In this document: positions 13,101 through 23,959 of the stretch, piece after piece
How the letters are laid out: the number at the start of each line of letters is the position of its first letter
Position numbering within the stretch: the first letter of the stretch is position 1
Assembly: GCA_024663395.1 (NCBI GenBank)
Contig: JANFAH010000007.1
Location: 434,001-498,000 of the forward strand
DNA length: 64,000 nucleotides
Direction of reading: 5' to 3'
From: Pisolithus tinctorius
Lineage: Eukaryota > Basidiomycota > Agaricomycetes > Boletales > Pisolithaceae
The notes under the pieces: generated by a model
What the model saw: the letters and a program-made list of their open reading frames with translations, nothing else
Databases searched by the model: none
What the model was told of the DNA's origin: nothing
Translations under genes and position numbers: made by a program

Positions 13101-13913
13101 CCGAGCGGAAAGCGTATTTGGAATGCAGGGGTCATCGGGAAGGACCAGCGAACTCTTGTCGCATGTCCACTCCAATCACGACTCGCCACAAGCATCGCAT
13201 GAAAATTTAGGTTTAGAGACGTGTACCAATAATTAAAATTCCCGTACTAGGCACTCGAGGCATCGGTCTGTGGTACTCATGCATACCCTACGGCTCCCTC
13301 TCCAAAAAAACTCTGCATGACCAGCCACGACGTCGTTACTCTGTTACACCTCAAGACAACTAGAGAGTGGACGCATTCTACATTCCAGCAAGACGAGACC
13401 CACCCGCTCGCAGGAGAATGCGTGGAGCTCTTACCCCCAGACCGCAGTGCGCGCACACGTCAAAGCTTGCCGACCGCTGAATTTTCGGGATGACATTAAC
13501 GCTGCCAGCAGACAAACCTCCAATCTGCTCGTTATGGCAGGAACTGGAAAGAATTCTACTGATACACTATACTGTAACCGTGCAAACCGGTTAACGAATG
13601 CATTATCTCACGTTATCACTGTGGGGAAGAAAACTTTATCACTCCAGACTGCGAACCAGCCAATCGTGAGAACCAAGGATCTACCGGCCCGTCAAGATGT
13701 CGATTTGACTTTTTCCGGGGTCATGCTTAGCCGCGATTATGTTCATACCTAACCCACAGCTTACTTCTCATGTTCGAATTGACGTGTCCAATTCCGACTG
13801 ATTGGATGGAAAATCGCTACACTGCCGATATGGGTAGCTGATGTTCCGGTCATGTGGGCTTTGATCCATGATCAGGGACGAAGATTCCTTTAATCTGAGC
13901 TGCAGTCGAGTAT
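7161..13913. other. Gene-poor stretch, nothing recognised
   Basis: Nearly 7 kb with no frame that shows a protein family, no LTR termini and no terminal repeats that I can see. Base composition is near that of the surrounding genes and CpG dinucleotides are common, unlike the repeat region at the right of the window. A run of CCAGTGC-like units near 7470-7500 is only a short imperfect repeat. Small multi-exon genes of the FCF1 kind could still hide here, because they give no long frames. Confidence 0.4.
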
Positions 13914-13941
13914 GAAAGAAAGAAAGAAAGAAAGAAAGAAA
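13914..13941. repeat. (GAAA)n microsatellite
   Basis: Seven perfect GAAA units followed by an A run. It lies in non-coding sequence about 190 bp beyond the 3' end of FCF1. Confidence 0.9.
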
Positions 13942-14126
13942 AAACATTTCGACTGGAAAATGTCTAGCAGCGCGACGTAACCATAGCAAACGAAACTTAC
14001 AACAACAGAGGGGCCGATGTACCATATTAGCATGAAGAACGTGATACCTTCATCTACGATTGTTAACGATACAAACGCTCCATCATGAAGAGTCCACTTT
14101 CGCAAAGTGTAACTGGGTCAATTGCA

Positions 14127-14989
14127 CTACACCGGGGCACCTTGGTCTGGGAGACGTTCTATGGCATAGCGTCGCGCAACAATGTACATGAGAGGCACGC
14201 CCGGAATCTGACGAATTCGGCGGCGTAATTCACGATCGCAAGTGGCAACAATGTAGCACTTGTGTGCAGTAACGCGTTGGACCAAACAGTCATCAGCGTA
14301 CGTTCCCGGATGGCTGCAATTGAGGCGCTCGAACCGAGGATCACGTGCGACACTAGAAGGATCAAAAGTCTGTGTTAAGATGGCAAAGGGACCTGAAGGG
14401 GACAAGAAGGCATACCGAAGGGCCACACGGTAGCGATGACCCAGTTTCTCAAGCTCCGCGATAACGCAGTCGGTCACACATGGTATGCCTTGGGCGACAG
14501 GTTAACTGGGCTTGGCGAACTAGAATATCGGGCAAACGCACATTTAGCAAAGAGACAGTCCATCATCCCACTGACAAGCTCCAGCTTGTTTTGTAAGCTA
14601 AAGTTGATAAAGTTTGTGTCGATAAGGACCCTGTAAGGCGGAACAAGTTCTGCATTGTGGGAGAGGAACATGGAAGAAGCGATCTGGGACCTGAGAATGC
14701 TTAGTTGCTGGGAAGAGCGGAAAAGCGAAAAAGAAATACACTCGGCGAACAGCTTTCGCTTTCTCATCCTCTTCCTTCTTCTGTTGTTTTAATTGGTTCT
14801 CTTTTCTGTCAGACACCAGAGTATGTATTCAGGACGCCAGGATCCTGAAAGAAACATATAGGGACATACAACCGAGCATCTTTAGGACTCAGAAGGCGCT
14901 TGACAGCCGCAAATTTTCGTGTTTTCTTGGTTTTCCCCTGCAGGGTGTGAACATGTTTAGCTGAAGATAAGGAAACCCACGCTTACCAT
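14127..14989 (-). CDS. FCF1: rRNA-processing PIN-domain nuclease FCF1/UTP24
   Basis: FCF1 is a nucleolar PIN-domain endonuclease of the small-subunit processome that cuts pre-rRNA at early sites. Six exons join in frame to 194 residues, the usual family length: 14989-14987, 14937-14870, 14805-14740, 14690-14542, 14488-14416 and 14352-14127. The first exon is just the ATG, followed by a GTAAGC donor. The product begins [17 protein letters not shown] as expected for the family. The PIN core contains [11 protein letters not shown] (first catalytic Asp), [11 protein letters not shown], and [10 protein letters not shown]...CDRELRRRI with the later acidic residues. It ends [10 protein letters not shown]. 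The lysine/glutamate-rich linker ([15 protein letters not shown]) lies in exon 3. No exon but the last two gives a long frame, so the gene is easy to miss. Expression is expected to be constitutive. Confidence 0.95.
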
Positions 14990-15512
14990 TGGATATTGGA
15001 TATGTACCACGGAGGCGGGGACAGCACAAGGCGCGTTGCGCCGCGCGTGGAATTACATAATCGGTGGGCATTCCGTGTTTACATAAGCAGGACACGGAGC
15101 CTGCCCCATGGTACTATACTTACACTTTAGCCGTCGGCGTGGGTTGTATGATGCATAAATAAAATGGCGTAGAATCCGTTGTTATGATGGGCTTGATATG
15201 ATATGGTGTGATGCTAATTGTTCAGTACTTCGTGGCACGCCTTGCTGGCTGAGATCCGATCTAAGACTTGCCCAAACCAACGTGTACAGCCACGAACCTC
15301 TTCCACATAAAATATTGACCTATAAATGCCAGGTCAACTTTAGTACGCGGAAAACCCACCGATTCCTGCGTTTTTCTTTTGTTTCTTGACCCGCCCAATA
15401 TGCCTTTCGTCGTCGATTCATACAATACCGCCTCGACCAGTGTGCAAGTACGAGTTTTTGACACGTTGTGCTTTCACGTCGCGAACTAACTTCATTGTGC
15501 TAGCTACCATAC
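14990..15512. other. Intergenic between divergent FCF1 and the chorismate-lyase-like gene
   Basis: No coding frame is supported. The stretch should hold both promoters because the two flanking genes point away from it. I see no clear TATA box at a convincing distance. Confidence 0.4.
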
Positions 15513-16129
15513 ATGCCGAGTGATACCACAGGTATCGAACGAATAATGCTCGCTGCACAGGGTGACCTCCAGCGTCTATTGAGGTGAGGCACACATAGTT
15601 CTGACCGTGTTTGTCCCCGGCTTACCCTGGCGCACTCACCCCTAGCACATTCTTTGCGCGCCCGATCTTCGTTGAGCCCGTATACGCCGATACTTCTCCG
15701 CGACTCCACTCTGCATCACCCGACTACGCCATAACACAATCGCGGCGGGTGCATCTAGTCTGTGCGGGGAAGGTTGTCTGTGTTGCTACCTCCACCGTCA
15801 CTCTCACGTCGCCGGTTGCCGAACGCCTCTTTCTGGATGACAAGTTCCCCATCGGCCAGACAATCCGCAAACTTGGACAAAGTCCGCGGTTTAGCTTGCT
15901 CAACGTCGAGACACTTACCGTTGGCACGAAACGGGAGATTCGGCGTACATATACCCTGGAGACAGAAGGGTTCTCTGCCGAAATTCTGGAGGTGTTCCCG
16001 GATAGGGATATGTTTATCCGTGGGGAAGCGTGGTTGCTGGAGGGTCAGCCGGAGAGGGATTCAACATGTGCGAGTGTGACCGAGAGCTACCTCAGACCTG
16101 AGTGGTTGTCGCTTAGTGTCGTGCATTAG
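15513..16129 (+). CDS. Small chorismate-lyase-like (DUF98/UbiC-fold) protein
   Basis: Two exons, 15513-15583 and 15646-16129, join in frame (AG/C codon across a 62-nt intron with CCTAG acceptor) to 184 residues starting MPSDTTGIERIMLAAQG. The core has ARPIFVEPV, VHLVCAGKVVCVATSTV, the block FLDDKFPIGQTIRKLG, and RTYTLETEGFSAEILEVFP ending DMFIRGEAWL. This pattern (a Lys/Phe-Ala/Pro-Ile-Gly block followed by an R-x-Y-x-L strand and an E-x-F-P strand) is what I associate with the chorismate-pyruvate-lyase-like fold found in uncharacterised fungal proteins. No signal peptide is seen. Function is not established; the assignment to the fold is by recollection of family patterns. It lies near PAL and a CoA-ligase, so an aromatic-acid role is possible, but this is speculation. 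Confidence 0.7.
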
Positions 16130-16652
16130 CGTGTGGTAGCTTCATCTGTGTATGTAATGTTAGTATAAAGTAATGTACCCTATTACCCTGTTCATGAAGA
16201 CTTCTACGGTGGTCAGCCCGATTGCAATTCATGAACGAAATATCAAGCCATCCCACCGGGATCAGTGAAAACCATGTCAACCCACGACTGACGTACTCAC
16301 GAGTCCCACACGTCCCGAGATTCTTTGGACGTGGGTACACGATTACTTTTTCTTCGAGTCGTTGGTCGATAGTATGGCAAAACTGTCACACTATCTCGCC
16401 GCACAGTGGTGCTGCCCTCAAACGAAGGGAACGTCGTATCGTTGGATCTGATATTCCAACACTGTCAATCAACTAGGCACCCGCGTAATAGCGCAGGCGA
16501 CTGACTGCGAAATGGATCGTCTATTGTCATCTGAGATATGGGTTGAGGTATACACGATGAATGACAGACTGTAACTAGGAGTTGCACCTAAGAGGAAGCT
16601 GATCATGAACTCTAGATGACAACTAAGTTTTACACTGCTTGAACATACTCGG
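16130..16652. other. Intergenic, convergent 3' ends
   Basis: Spacer between two convergent genes. No conserved frame is visible. Confidence 0.4.
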
Positions 16653-17738
16653 TTACGTTGCTGTCATGGCTGCAAGACCTGCTGCTCCAGCAGCGGCGGC
16701 ATCTTCAACGAATTCGACGCATTGAAAAACACACCCTCGTTTCCTGAGTTCATCGAGTACGAGCGCCCGGTAACCCTCGATACCTACAAGGCTTCCTCCG
16801 AAACATAAGATTGCTTGATTTACCACAACCCCTCTAGGCTTGGTGGCCATATCCTCTCCTGGACCAATACACAGCTGTGCAATCTGGTCTGCCAGACCAC
16901 CTGCAACGTTCCCGAGGATTCTCAATGCGAACTCATCGTTGTCCTTAAATGCAGCGTCGAACACGAGGGGAGTGAGCTGGGAGAGACGTTTCTCCTTAGG
17001 AACGAGGAGGTACCCTGGGGTATTGTGGGAGTTTTTAATCGTTATCTCTGGCGTATGTACGATGGCGAGTATTTCCGCCGCTGCCTGCTCGTTCTTGATA
17101 CCAAAGTGAGAAAGAATCTTGCCCTTGAGGGTGCTCGTTTGGGAAAGGGTTATTCCCAGCGAGGCACGTGAAACGTCGAACATGATTTGTCGGATAGCTT
17201 CCCGGCCAACGTGGAATCCGCTGCCTTCGTCTCCAAGGAGCCAACCCCACCCGCCTGCGCGAGCAAGCTCGACGAGCTCACCAGAAGGTTTTTTGGTAAA
17301 CGAGACGACGCATGACCCTGTACCAGCTATAGCAGTGATGGCGTAGGATACGTCTGGATGGTGACGTAGAGGGGCTGCGAGGAGGTGGGTGTCATTGGCG
17401 ATTATAAGTCGTGGACCTATAGGGATTCCGAGAAGGACACTGAGAGCAGATGATGCATTCTGAGCTACTGCTGGAGAGTCCACGCCTGCAATACCGAACC
17501 ATGCAGCGGCAAAAAGTTCGTTGGGCGGCGGTAGCGTGATTGGTGTGTTAGATGGAGAAACGCAAGAATCCAGCGCAGTGGACACGGCTACACGAACGGC
17601 CTCGGTGAAGGCGGTCAGGGGAATGTATGAGAAGTTAGAAGGGCCGCCCAGGCCACGACCGAGGATGTTTCCGTTGGCATCGCAAATGACAGCAGATGTC
17701 TTGGAGCCACCGCAGTCTACACAGAGGAAGAGAGACAT
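16653..17738 (-). CDS. N-acetylglucosamine kinase (BadF/BadG ATPase fold)
   Basis: The enzyme phosphorylates GlcNAc, for example from chitin turnover, to GlcNAc-6-phosphate in the cytosol. A single uninterrupted frame gives 361 residues, close to the roughly 340-residue animal NAGK. The actin-like ATPase fold is clear: the first phosphate loop DCGGSKTSAVICD at residues 8-20, GIAGVDSP, the second phosphate block AIAGTGSCVVS, and the substrate block GGWGWLLGDEGSGFHVGREAIR (in family terms G-W-G-x-x-x-G-D-E-G-S). The adenosine-side motif GGSLVGIEGYR lies near the C-terminus. The start is the only ATG that places the phosphate loop at the N-terminus. It is divergent from the CoA-ligase gene across 426 bp. 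Fungal hexosamine kinases of other families exist, but this fold matches the NAGK/BadF group. Confidence 0.9.
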   Translation of the reverse strand: MSLFLCVDCGGSKTSAVICDANGNILGRGLGGPSNFSYIPLTAFTEAVRVAVSTALDSCVSPSNTPITLPPPNELFAAAWFGIAGVDSPAVAQNASSALSVLLGIPIGPRLIIANDTHLLAAPLRHHPDVSYAITAIAGTGSCVVSFTKKPSGELVELARAGGWGWLLGDEGSGFHVGREAIRQIMFDVSRASLGITLSQTSTLKGKILSHFGIKNEQAAAEILAIVHTPEITIKNSHNTPGYLLVPKEKRLSQLTPLVFDAAFKDNDEFALRILGNVAGGLADQIAQLCIGPGEDMATKPRGVVVNQAILCFGGSLVGIEGYRALVLDELRKRGCVFQCVEFVEDAAAAGAAGLAAMTAT

Positions 17739-18164
17739 GTCAAGTCGTTATCCGTCAGAGGGGCTGCGATGTGCTATCATGGCGTCTGCAAATAGTCACT
17801 GGCAGTGGCCGGAGGGGTCGGATCTCCCCTACATTTAATTTCCACATGGTCGCGAGTCGATGAGGGGATCCAAGCCGACTATAAAAGTCATTGGACATGC
17901 ATTTGGCGCATGATTAATTGATAATCGCGAGCATCCCCGATAATCCTGGCAGCGAGCCTGGCGATTTGAATGCACAATTCAATGGAAGCTGCGGGTACTG
18001 CTACTGACAGGATAACGGGTTGATATTTTCTTCCCCGAACTTCGGTGTGGGTGCTTCACTTATGTACTGCCATGTAGCAAGCTACGTGTTGGGCGGAGGA
18101 GCCGTCACATGTTCCGGATGGCACATATAAAAGTCAGTCGGTCACTTTTGATCTCCACGACAGC
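17739..18164. promoter_or_regulatory. Divergent promoter region with TATA box for the CoA-ligase
   Basis: A 426-bp spacer separates two divergent start codons. TATAAAA at 18126-18132 lies 33 bp before the ATG at 18165, a normal fungal distance to a transcript start just upstream of the codon. No TATA box is clear for the kinase side. Confidence 0.55.
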
Positions 18165-20457
18165 ATGGTAGATCAGATTTTCAGGTCTTCACTGCCCTCT
18201 GTGGCCCTCCCGCGCAGGTCCATATTCACCCACCTTCTCGGAACTTGTCCCCGCACACCGGACCTCGTGGGTGGTTTCCCCGCCTCTGCACCAGCTTTTA
18301 TCGACTCGGTAACTGGATCGACCATTTCACGCGGGGCACTTCGTTCTTTTGCCCTCCAGCTCGCCTTCTCCCTCCAAACCCCACCAAACCCTCTCAAAGC
18401 CCTTATCCATGCAGCTACCCCACCAGTCGTACTCATCTTCTCCCCAAATAGCATCGTCTGGCCAATCATGCTATTCGGTGCCGCTGCGGCCGGTTTTCGC
18501 ACTACCCTGGCTAACAGCGCGTATACCCCAAGTGAACTGAAGTACCAGTACCTCGACTCCGGTGCACGATTAATCTTTGCTCACCCGTCCCTCTTCGGCA
18601 TTGTACAGGAGATGCTTACGTCCATAGGCTATTCCGAGTCAGATATACGTTCCACCGTCGTCCTGGCAACCTCAGCTTGGTTCACGAACACACCTCACCC
18701 TAATACCAACCGAGAGTTCTCCAACTTGACTCGTCTCGAGGACCTTCTCGGTCGCGGGGAACTTGCCTCAGAAGTCAGCTTTGATGGTGAACGGTCCAAC
18801 GACACGTTTTGTTTGTGTTACTCGTCAGGAACAACTGGCAAACCCAAGGGTGTAGAAACCACGCACTATAACCTCACGTCCGTAATCGATATTGTCAAGC
18901 CAGTTTGGCCACCCAAAGATAAACTCCCGGACGTCTTCCTTGGTTCTCTTCCCTATTACCACATATACGGCGCAGCAAAGCTCTTGCTTCTTCCCGTTGC
19001 ACTGTGCGCTCCAACAGTCGTGGTCGCTGGGTTCGAACCCGACGAGTTCCTAGGGGCAATCGCCAAGTACCGAGCAACTTATGTGCTAGTTGTCCCCCCA
19101 ATATTAGTGGTATTCGCTCGTCATCCAGGTAGGGATTCTTGTCGTGACTATTTCTGGAGAAACCACTGGCTCTCATAGACGAGATTTCGTTGAGGGAAAG
19201 GAGCTGACTTGAAACGCTCGACAGCCATTCATAAATATGACCTCACGTCTCTTCGTATGATATTTTGCGGAGCTGCGCCACTTAGTCCGGACCTCGTCAG
19301 GGTTGTCAGGGAGCGCCTCCAAAGCACTGGATCAAATGTCGTTATCACGCAGGGTAAGAAGCTCGACATCCAGTCCTACTTCCGTTCGACGTGGAAGCTG
19401 AGTTGCTTTGGTGGTGTGTAGGATATGGGCTTACAGAGACGTCGCCAACCGTATTCATACTGCCTCTCGAGCATGCATGCGATCGCGTTGGCTCTGCAGG
19501 ACTCCTACTTCCTAATCTCGAGGCTCGTCTGGTCCGGGAGGACGGTGGAGAGGTACGTTACTCCATACAACGATCCCGATTCAGTTAGCTGAGATTTGTG
19601 TGCAAGATGTTGACTGATATCGAGAGTGCTGGCGAATTGTGGCTCAGAGGACCAACTATAATGAAGGTATGTAGGGAGGTACACGGCTCACTCCACTCAC
19701 CTGCTGAATTTGCATTTGCATTCGATATGATCAGGGGTACCTTAATAACCCAACTGCAACTGCAGCTGCCATCACACCGGATGGATGGTTGAAAACTGGG
19801 GATATTGCTGTCCGCGACAACGGCGGATTCTTTGCGATCGTGGACAGGCGGAAGGAGCTGATCAAATACAAGGTGCGTTAGCTCCTGGGTACAAACTCGT
19901 GATCGCAACTAAGCGTGATCCATCCACAGGGGTTTCAAGGCGAGTAACGTTCATTCGTGGCTACTTTCTACACAGCTCAAGTCACTCGGATTCCTGTTAC
20001 ACAGTGCCACCTGCAGAACTCGAATCAGTACTCTTGCAGCATCCAGATGTGGCGGACACAGCGGTGATTGGAGTACATAGTGAGGAGGAAGCGACCGAGC
20101 TACCCAGGTGCGTGATAGTTTTATCAGCGAGACTTATGCATATACATACCCCTTATCTATCCGGTAGGGCATATGTCGTTCCCGCGAAAGCTGTCCCCGA
20201 GAAAGAGGCACTATCCTTCTCATTGGGTATACAACGTTGGGTTGCTTCAAGGGTTGCTCCACACAAGAAATTACGTGGTGGGATCGTATTGGTTAAACAG
20301 GTTCCGAAGAGGTATGCTTTGATCCGGTTTGATAGTGTTTACCGATCATCCCTCACACATTTCTAGCGCTGCTGGGAAAATTCTTCGTCGTGAACTCCGC
20401 GATCGGGCAAAGAATGACGTGGCATTCGGTCAAGTTCGGGCCCGCGCCAAGTTGTAA
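18165..20457 (+). CDS. 4-coumarate-CoA-ligase-like acyl-CoA synthetase, likely peroxisomal
   Basis: Adenylate-forming enzymes of this group activate cinnamic or fatty acids to CoA esters through an acyl-AMP. Nine exons keep frame: 18165-19128, 19225-19353, 19422-19552, 19607-19666, 19735-19872, 19930-19939, 20005-20107, 20168-20311 and 20367-20457; 589 residues, the usual length. Motifs are the P-loop [11 protein letters not shown] near residue 220, [17 protein letters not shown], the hinge [11 protein letters not shown], and the C-terminal catalytic lysine in [11 protein letters not shown]. The protein ends AKL, a good type-1 peroxisomal targeting signal. Exon 6 is only 10 nt; its donor must be GC to give the conserved GFQVPPAELE. 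Which acid is used cannot be told from sequence: 4CL-like fungal enzymes often take medium-chain or aromatic acids. PAL, which would supply cinnamate, lies 11 kb away. Confidence 0.92.
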
Positions 20458-20634
20458 TAATATCGGTGTTGGAACTATAAGTTTATACCTACTGGGTCAA
20501 CTGCTTGGATGATATGTATTAGGTCTTCGATATGCTTCACTTAACGTATTTATGACCATGTGCATATGTAGCTGCTTCGCACCAAGTGCAACAGTGTCCA
20601 ATTGTCAGTGGTTCACCATAGTTTTTCTCCTGTT

Positions 20635-21917
20635 TCATCTTCTCATTTCGGGAACCAGATCTTTACCGCGTCCCTCCAGGAGGAAGTCTCTCAGATTCAA
20701 AAGTGCGCGAATCTCCATTTCGCGCTGGGAGTCCTGTGTTTCCGTTCCCATATGTGGCAGGAGTGCGTTCTGAGGGAATGCGAGTAAACGCGGATTAACG
20801 TTTGGTTCGTCTGGGTAAACGTCGAGTCCAACGGAGGATATCTAAAAGCGAGCATTCCATGATTGGCGACTCGGGATAAACATAAAAATAGACTTACGTG
20901 ACCATCCTCCAGCGCTCGAATGAGCGCCTCTTCGTCAATTATTTTGCCACGCGCGGTGTTGATGATGACGCTTCCCCTTTTCATAGTCCTGATCTCTTTC
21001 TCCCCGACAAGATGAACAGTGTCGGCACGAAGCGGGACGTGCACGCTGAGGACGTCCGACTGCTTGAGTAGAGCTTCCATGCTCCCGACGTACTCGCACC
21101 ACTCAGGTGCATTCCGAACCCTGTGCCGGGAATAATAGACGACGCGCATCGGGAATGCATGCACAAGGTTTGCGAGTCGGAGGCCGATACCGCCGAGGCC
21201 GAGGATGCCGAGGGTGCGACCCGTGAGGTCATGCGTTCCACCCGAAGAAATCGGCGTTTTCCATGTCCCTGTACGAAGGGACCGTTCTGCCAGGGAGAAA
21301 TGGCGAAGGCAGGAGATGAGGAGGTAGAGGGCGGTTGTTGCGGTAGCATCATCCACCGCTCCGGGCGTGTTTGACACTGAAATGCCTATTTTGTACATGC
21401 GAGGATAGTAAGCATGGGTCGTTGTATAATGAAAAGAAAGAGAGAAAGGAAGGAAGGAAGGGTGAAGGAGGGGTGCGAACCTCTCTTTGCACATTCTTTG
21501 ACGTCAATCTGATCGTAGCCTGCGCCGTTGTGTGCGATCCATTTGACAGTGCCTGTCGCGGCGAGGGCAGTAATGATTTCCTTGTCAAAGACGCCGATGC
21601 GGTCCGCAGAAACGTTGTGGCGGTAGATGCCTACGGCGCCGTCGTACTTGCCCCCTGGTTTCAACCCCATAAGGAAATCTGCACGGTTCGGAGAGTCCAT
21701 GTTCTGGCCGGTATAGCGAAGTTGAGTAACGAGTTGGAGGTGTCCTGAATGTCAGAAGAGAGAACGCACCACAACGACTGCGACGCCGTCGAAGATTTGT
21801 TCGGCCTCGTCGTGGGCCCAGACGAGATCTCCTGGGAGGTGGCGTTCAACGTTAGTCTTGGCTGGGCTGGAGCAGAGGTCGCTCACCGCAGAGTATGATC
21901 CGACGCTGTCTTGCCAT
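20635..21917 (-). CDS. D-isomer-specific 2-hydroxyacid dehydrogenase (glyoxylate/hydroxypyruvate reductase type)
   Basis: These NAD(P)H enzymes interconvert 2-oxo acids and D-2-hydroxy acids. Five exons, 21917-21887, 21831-21770, 21703-21481, 21385-20898 and 20841-20635, join in frame to 336 residues. Conserved parts are HNGAGYD, NTPGAVDDATATTAL, the dinucleotide loop GILGLGGIGLRL (GxGxxG), and the three catalytic residues: Arg in NTARGKIIDEE, Glu in YPDEP and His in LPHMGT. Tyr-Ser-Arg after the second strand (VVYYSRHR) suggests NADPH preference, as is known in the family when Asp is replaced. The exon 1 start (MARQRRIILCGDLVWAHDEA) matches the usual N-terminus. A related but broken copy lies just upstream in the same orientation. 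The 3' end converges on the CoA-ligase with 177 bp between stop codons. Confidence 0.92.
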
Positions 21918-22259
21918 GGTAATAAGACGGTCAACGTCTGGTGTTGGGATGGGGCTGTCAAGTGGTGCCACCAGTCCGACATCGACTTTTTAGTGGGATA
22001 AATTTCCCGGCAACCCCTGAAGGTCTGAGGCTAACGCCGATTTGCCATGCTACAGTTGTCAAACCCGAGAACCATACTCTTCGTAGCCACACACTGCCTC
22101 CATACAATTCGGCTTATGAACCCTCTCACGTGATTCCACGGGTCCAGCTATACGTAGGCCTCATACGGCAGACGGCAGACGCAGGCTCAGATCAGACCGG
22201 ACCTTTGTGGTAAGGGTAGTAACGATGCCGCAAATGTGGCACAGAAGGGCACAGACCAG
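21918..22259. other. Spacer between the tandem dehydrogenase copies
   Basis: 342 bp that must hold the promoter of the intact copy. CTCACGTGATTCC near 22124 contains a CACGTG palindrome, a possible bHLH site; no TATA box is clear. Confidence 0.35.
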
Positions 22260-23583
22260 TCACAGCTGTAGCTCAGGAACTAAATCTTTCCCATTCCCCG
22301 TCACCAAGAAGTCTTTCAAATTCAAATCAGCGCACATTTCCATCTTCTCGGTATCTTGTGTGCGACTCGGAGTACCCATGTGCGGCAACAACATATTTCG
22401 CGGGAACTCCAGCAGGCGAGGGTTGACATGTGGTTCGTTCGGATAAATGTCCAGTCCAATCGATCCTAACTATATAAAGCGTCATATGAATTCCTCGTGC
22501 CAGATCTAAAAACGTCGCGGCCTCTTCTCAAATCAGAGAACTGAGCCACTTACATGTCCGTCTTCTAACGCCCGGGTAACCGCCTCTTCATCAAGAACCT
22601 TACCTTGTGCGGCGTTGACTATGACACTGCCCCTCTTCATCGCCCTAATTTGCTTCTCGCCTACGAGGCTTACCCTACCTTCTCTCAGTGGAACATGAAT
22701 ACTCAGCACATCTGACACCGCACACAGCTCATCCATGCTTCCGACGTACTCACCATTCCGGTGCGCTTCGATGCCGGTGACGAGAGTAATAAACCACTCG
22801 CATCGGGAATGCGAGCACGAGATAGGTGAGGCGGTGTTCAATCCAACCAGGGCCGAGGATGCCAAGTGTTCGCCCCATGAGGTCACGCGTTAAGCTTGGC
22901 GAGATGGGCTTCTTCCTCGTCCCGTGGGCGGGGGAGCGCTCTCCCCAAGAGAATTGACGTAGACAGGATATGATCAGGTAGCGGGCCGTAGTAGTCGTAG
23001 CATCGTCGACTGCACCGGGCGTATTCAATACTTGAATTCCCCTGACACGCGTTCAAAGTGAGCGACAAGTCTCACATACTACGTTCAAAGTGGTGGTCGA
23101 CCGACGAGGCCATGGCCCAACATGCCTAGCACTTACCTTTCGCTTTGTACGCATCCACGTCAACTAGGTCATACCCTGCACCGTTGTGTACTCTCCATTT
23201 CACGTCATCGGGAAGTCCAGCGACGAGCTCCGCGTCAAGTATGTCAATGCGAGCAGTGGATATATTCCGTCTGTAAATTCCTATAGTGCCTTCATATTCC
23301 CTACCTAGTCCAGTGCATCGTCCACCTGTTTGTATCAGCAATACAATGAAGGGGCATCGTGTAACGAACAAACGAGCTTCCGTAGCATATGGTTGTTCAG
23401 TGTGCTCGTTTCCTGGAAGGTGACTTCGACGGACTTACGATGACTTCTGCCACACTTGTGAAGAGCTGATCGATCTCTTCATGGACCCACCTTGGGGTGC
23501 ATATAGACCGTCAGTTGATCTGCGAGCATCATGGTCAGTATCGTCACCGTACCACAGATCATGATTTTTGGGAATTTGGACAT
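22260..23583 (-). pseudogene. Decayed tandem copy of the D-2-hydroxyacid dehydrogenase
   Basis: The gene can be followed from a start-like ATG at 23583 (MSKFPKIMICG) through the tail ending KDLVPELQL with TGA at 22260-22262, with the same exon order as the intact neighbour. Three lesions stand out. After APEW (near 22751) two bases are missing relative to the intact copy, which shifts the frame. The dinucleotide loop reads GILGPGWIEHRL, so GxGxxG is lost. The catalytic-Arg block reads NAAQG instead of NTARG, so the substrate-binding arginine is glutamine. The catalytic Glu (YPNEP) and His (LPHMGT) remain. The exon 1-2 junction cannot be made to keep frame with certainty. It is best read as a tandem duplicate under relaxed selection. 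Confidence 0.85.
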
Positions 23584-23959
23584 CGTGTAGAGGGTGGAGG
23601 ATAGTGCGTGGGGGTACGGCAGTAGCTGGCCACAACTTGATTGGATTGGCACCCAACACTCAGTTGATGGCGTCTGCCAGCAGTGTGGTCACATTTTGTC
23701 CTCGAGCAACGACGGCGTCTTCGGATAGATGAACTCGTGGGGCAAATAGCGATAGGGAGGAGGGTAAGAAAATACATAATGCATTTGCAATTGTGAAGTA
23801 CTTGAAAGGAACAATGGGTAATAATAACAGTAGACTGTTAAAGGGAAAATAAGTATACAGATCCCACTCAGCGGGAGGCAAGAAACATTCAAGGAAAGGG
23901 TCGGTGAGATGTAGGAGAGCGACTTGTTACCTAGGGCAGCCCCAAACCTACTACACACC

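Noticed and set aside
13914..13941. GAAA run as a possible CRISPR or satellite array
   Set aside because: A simple tetranucleotide microsatellite without spacers.
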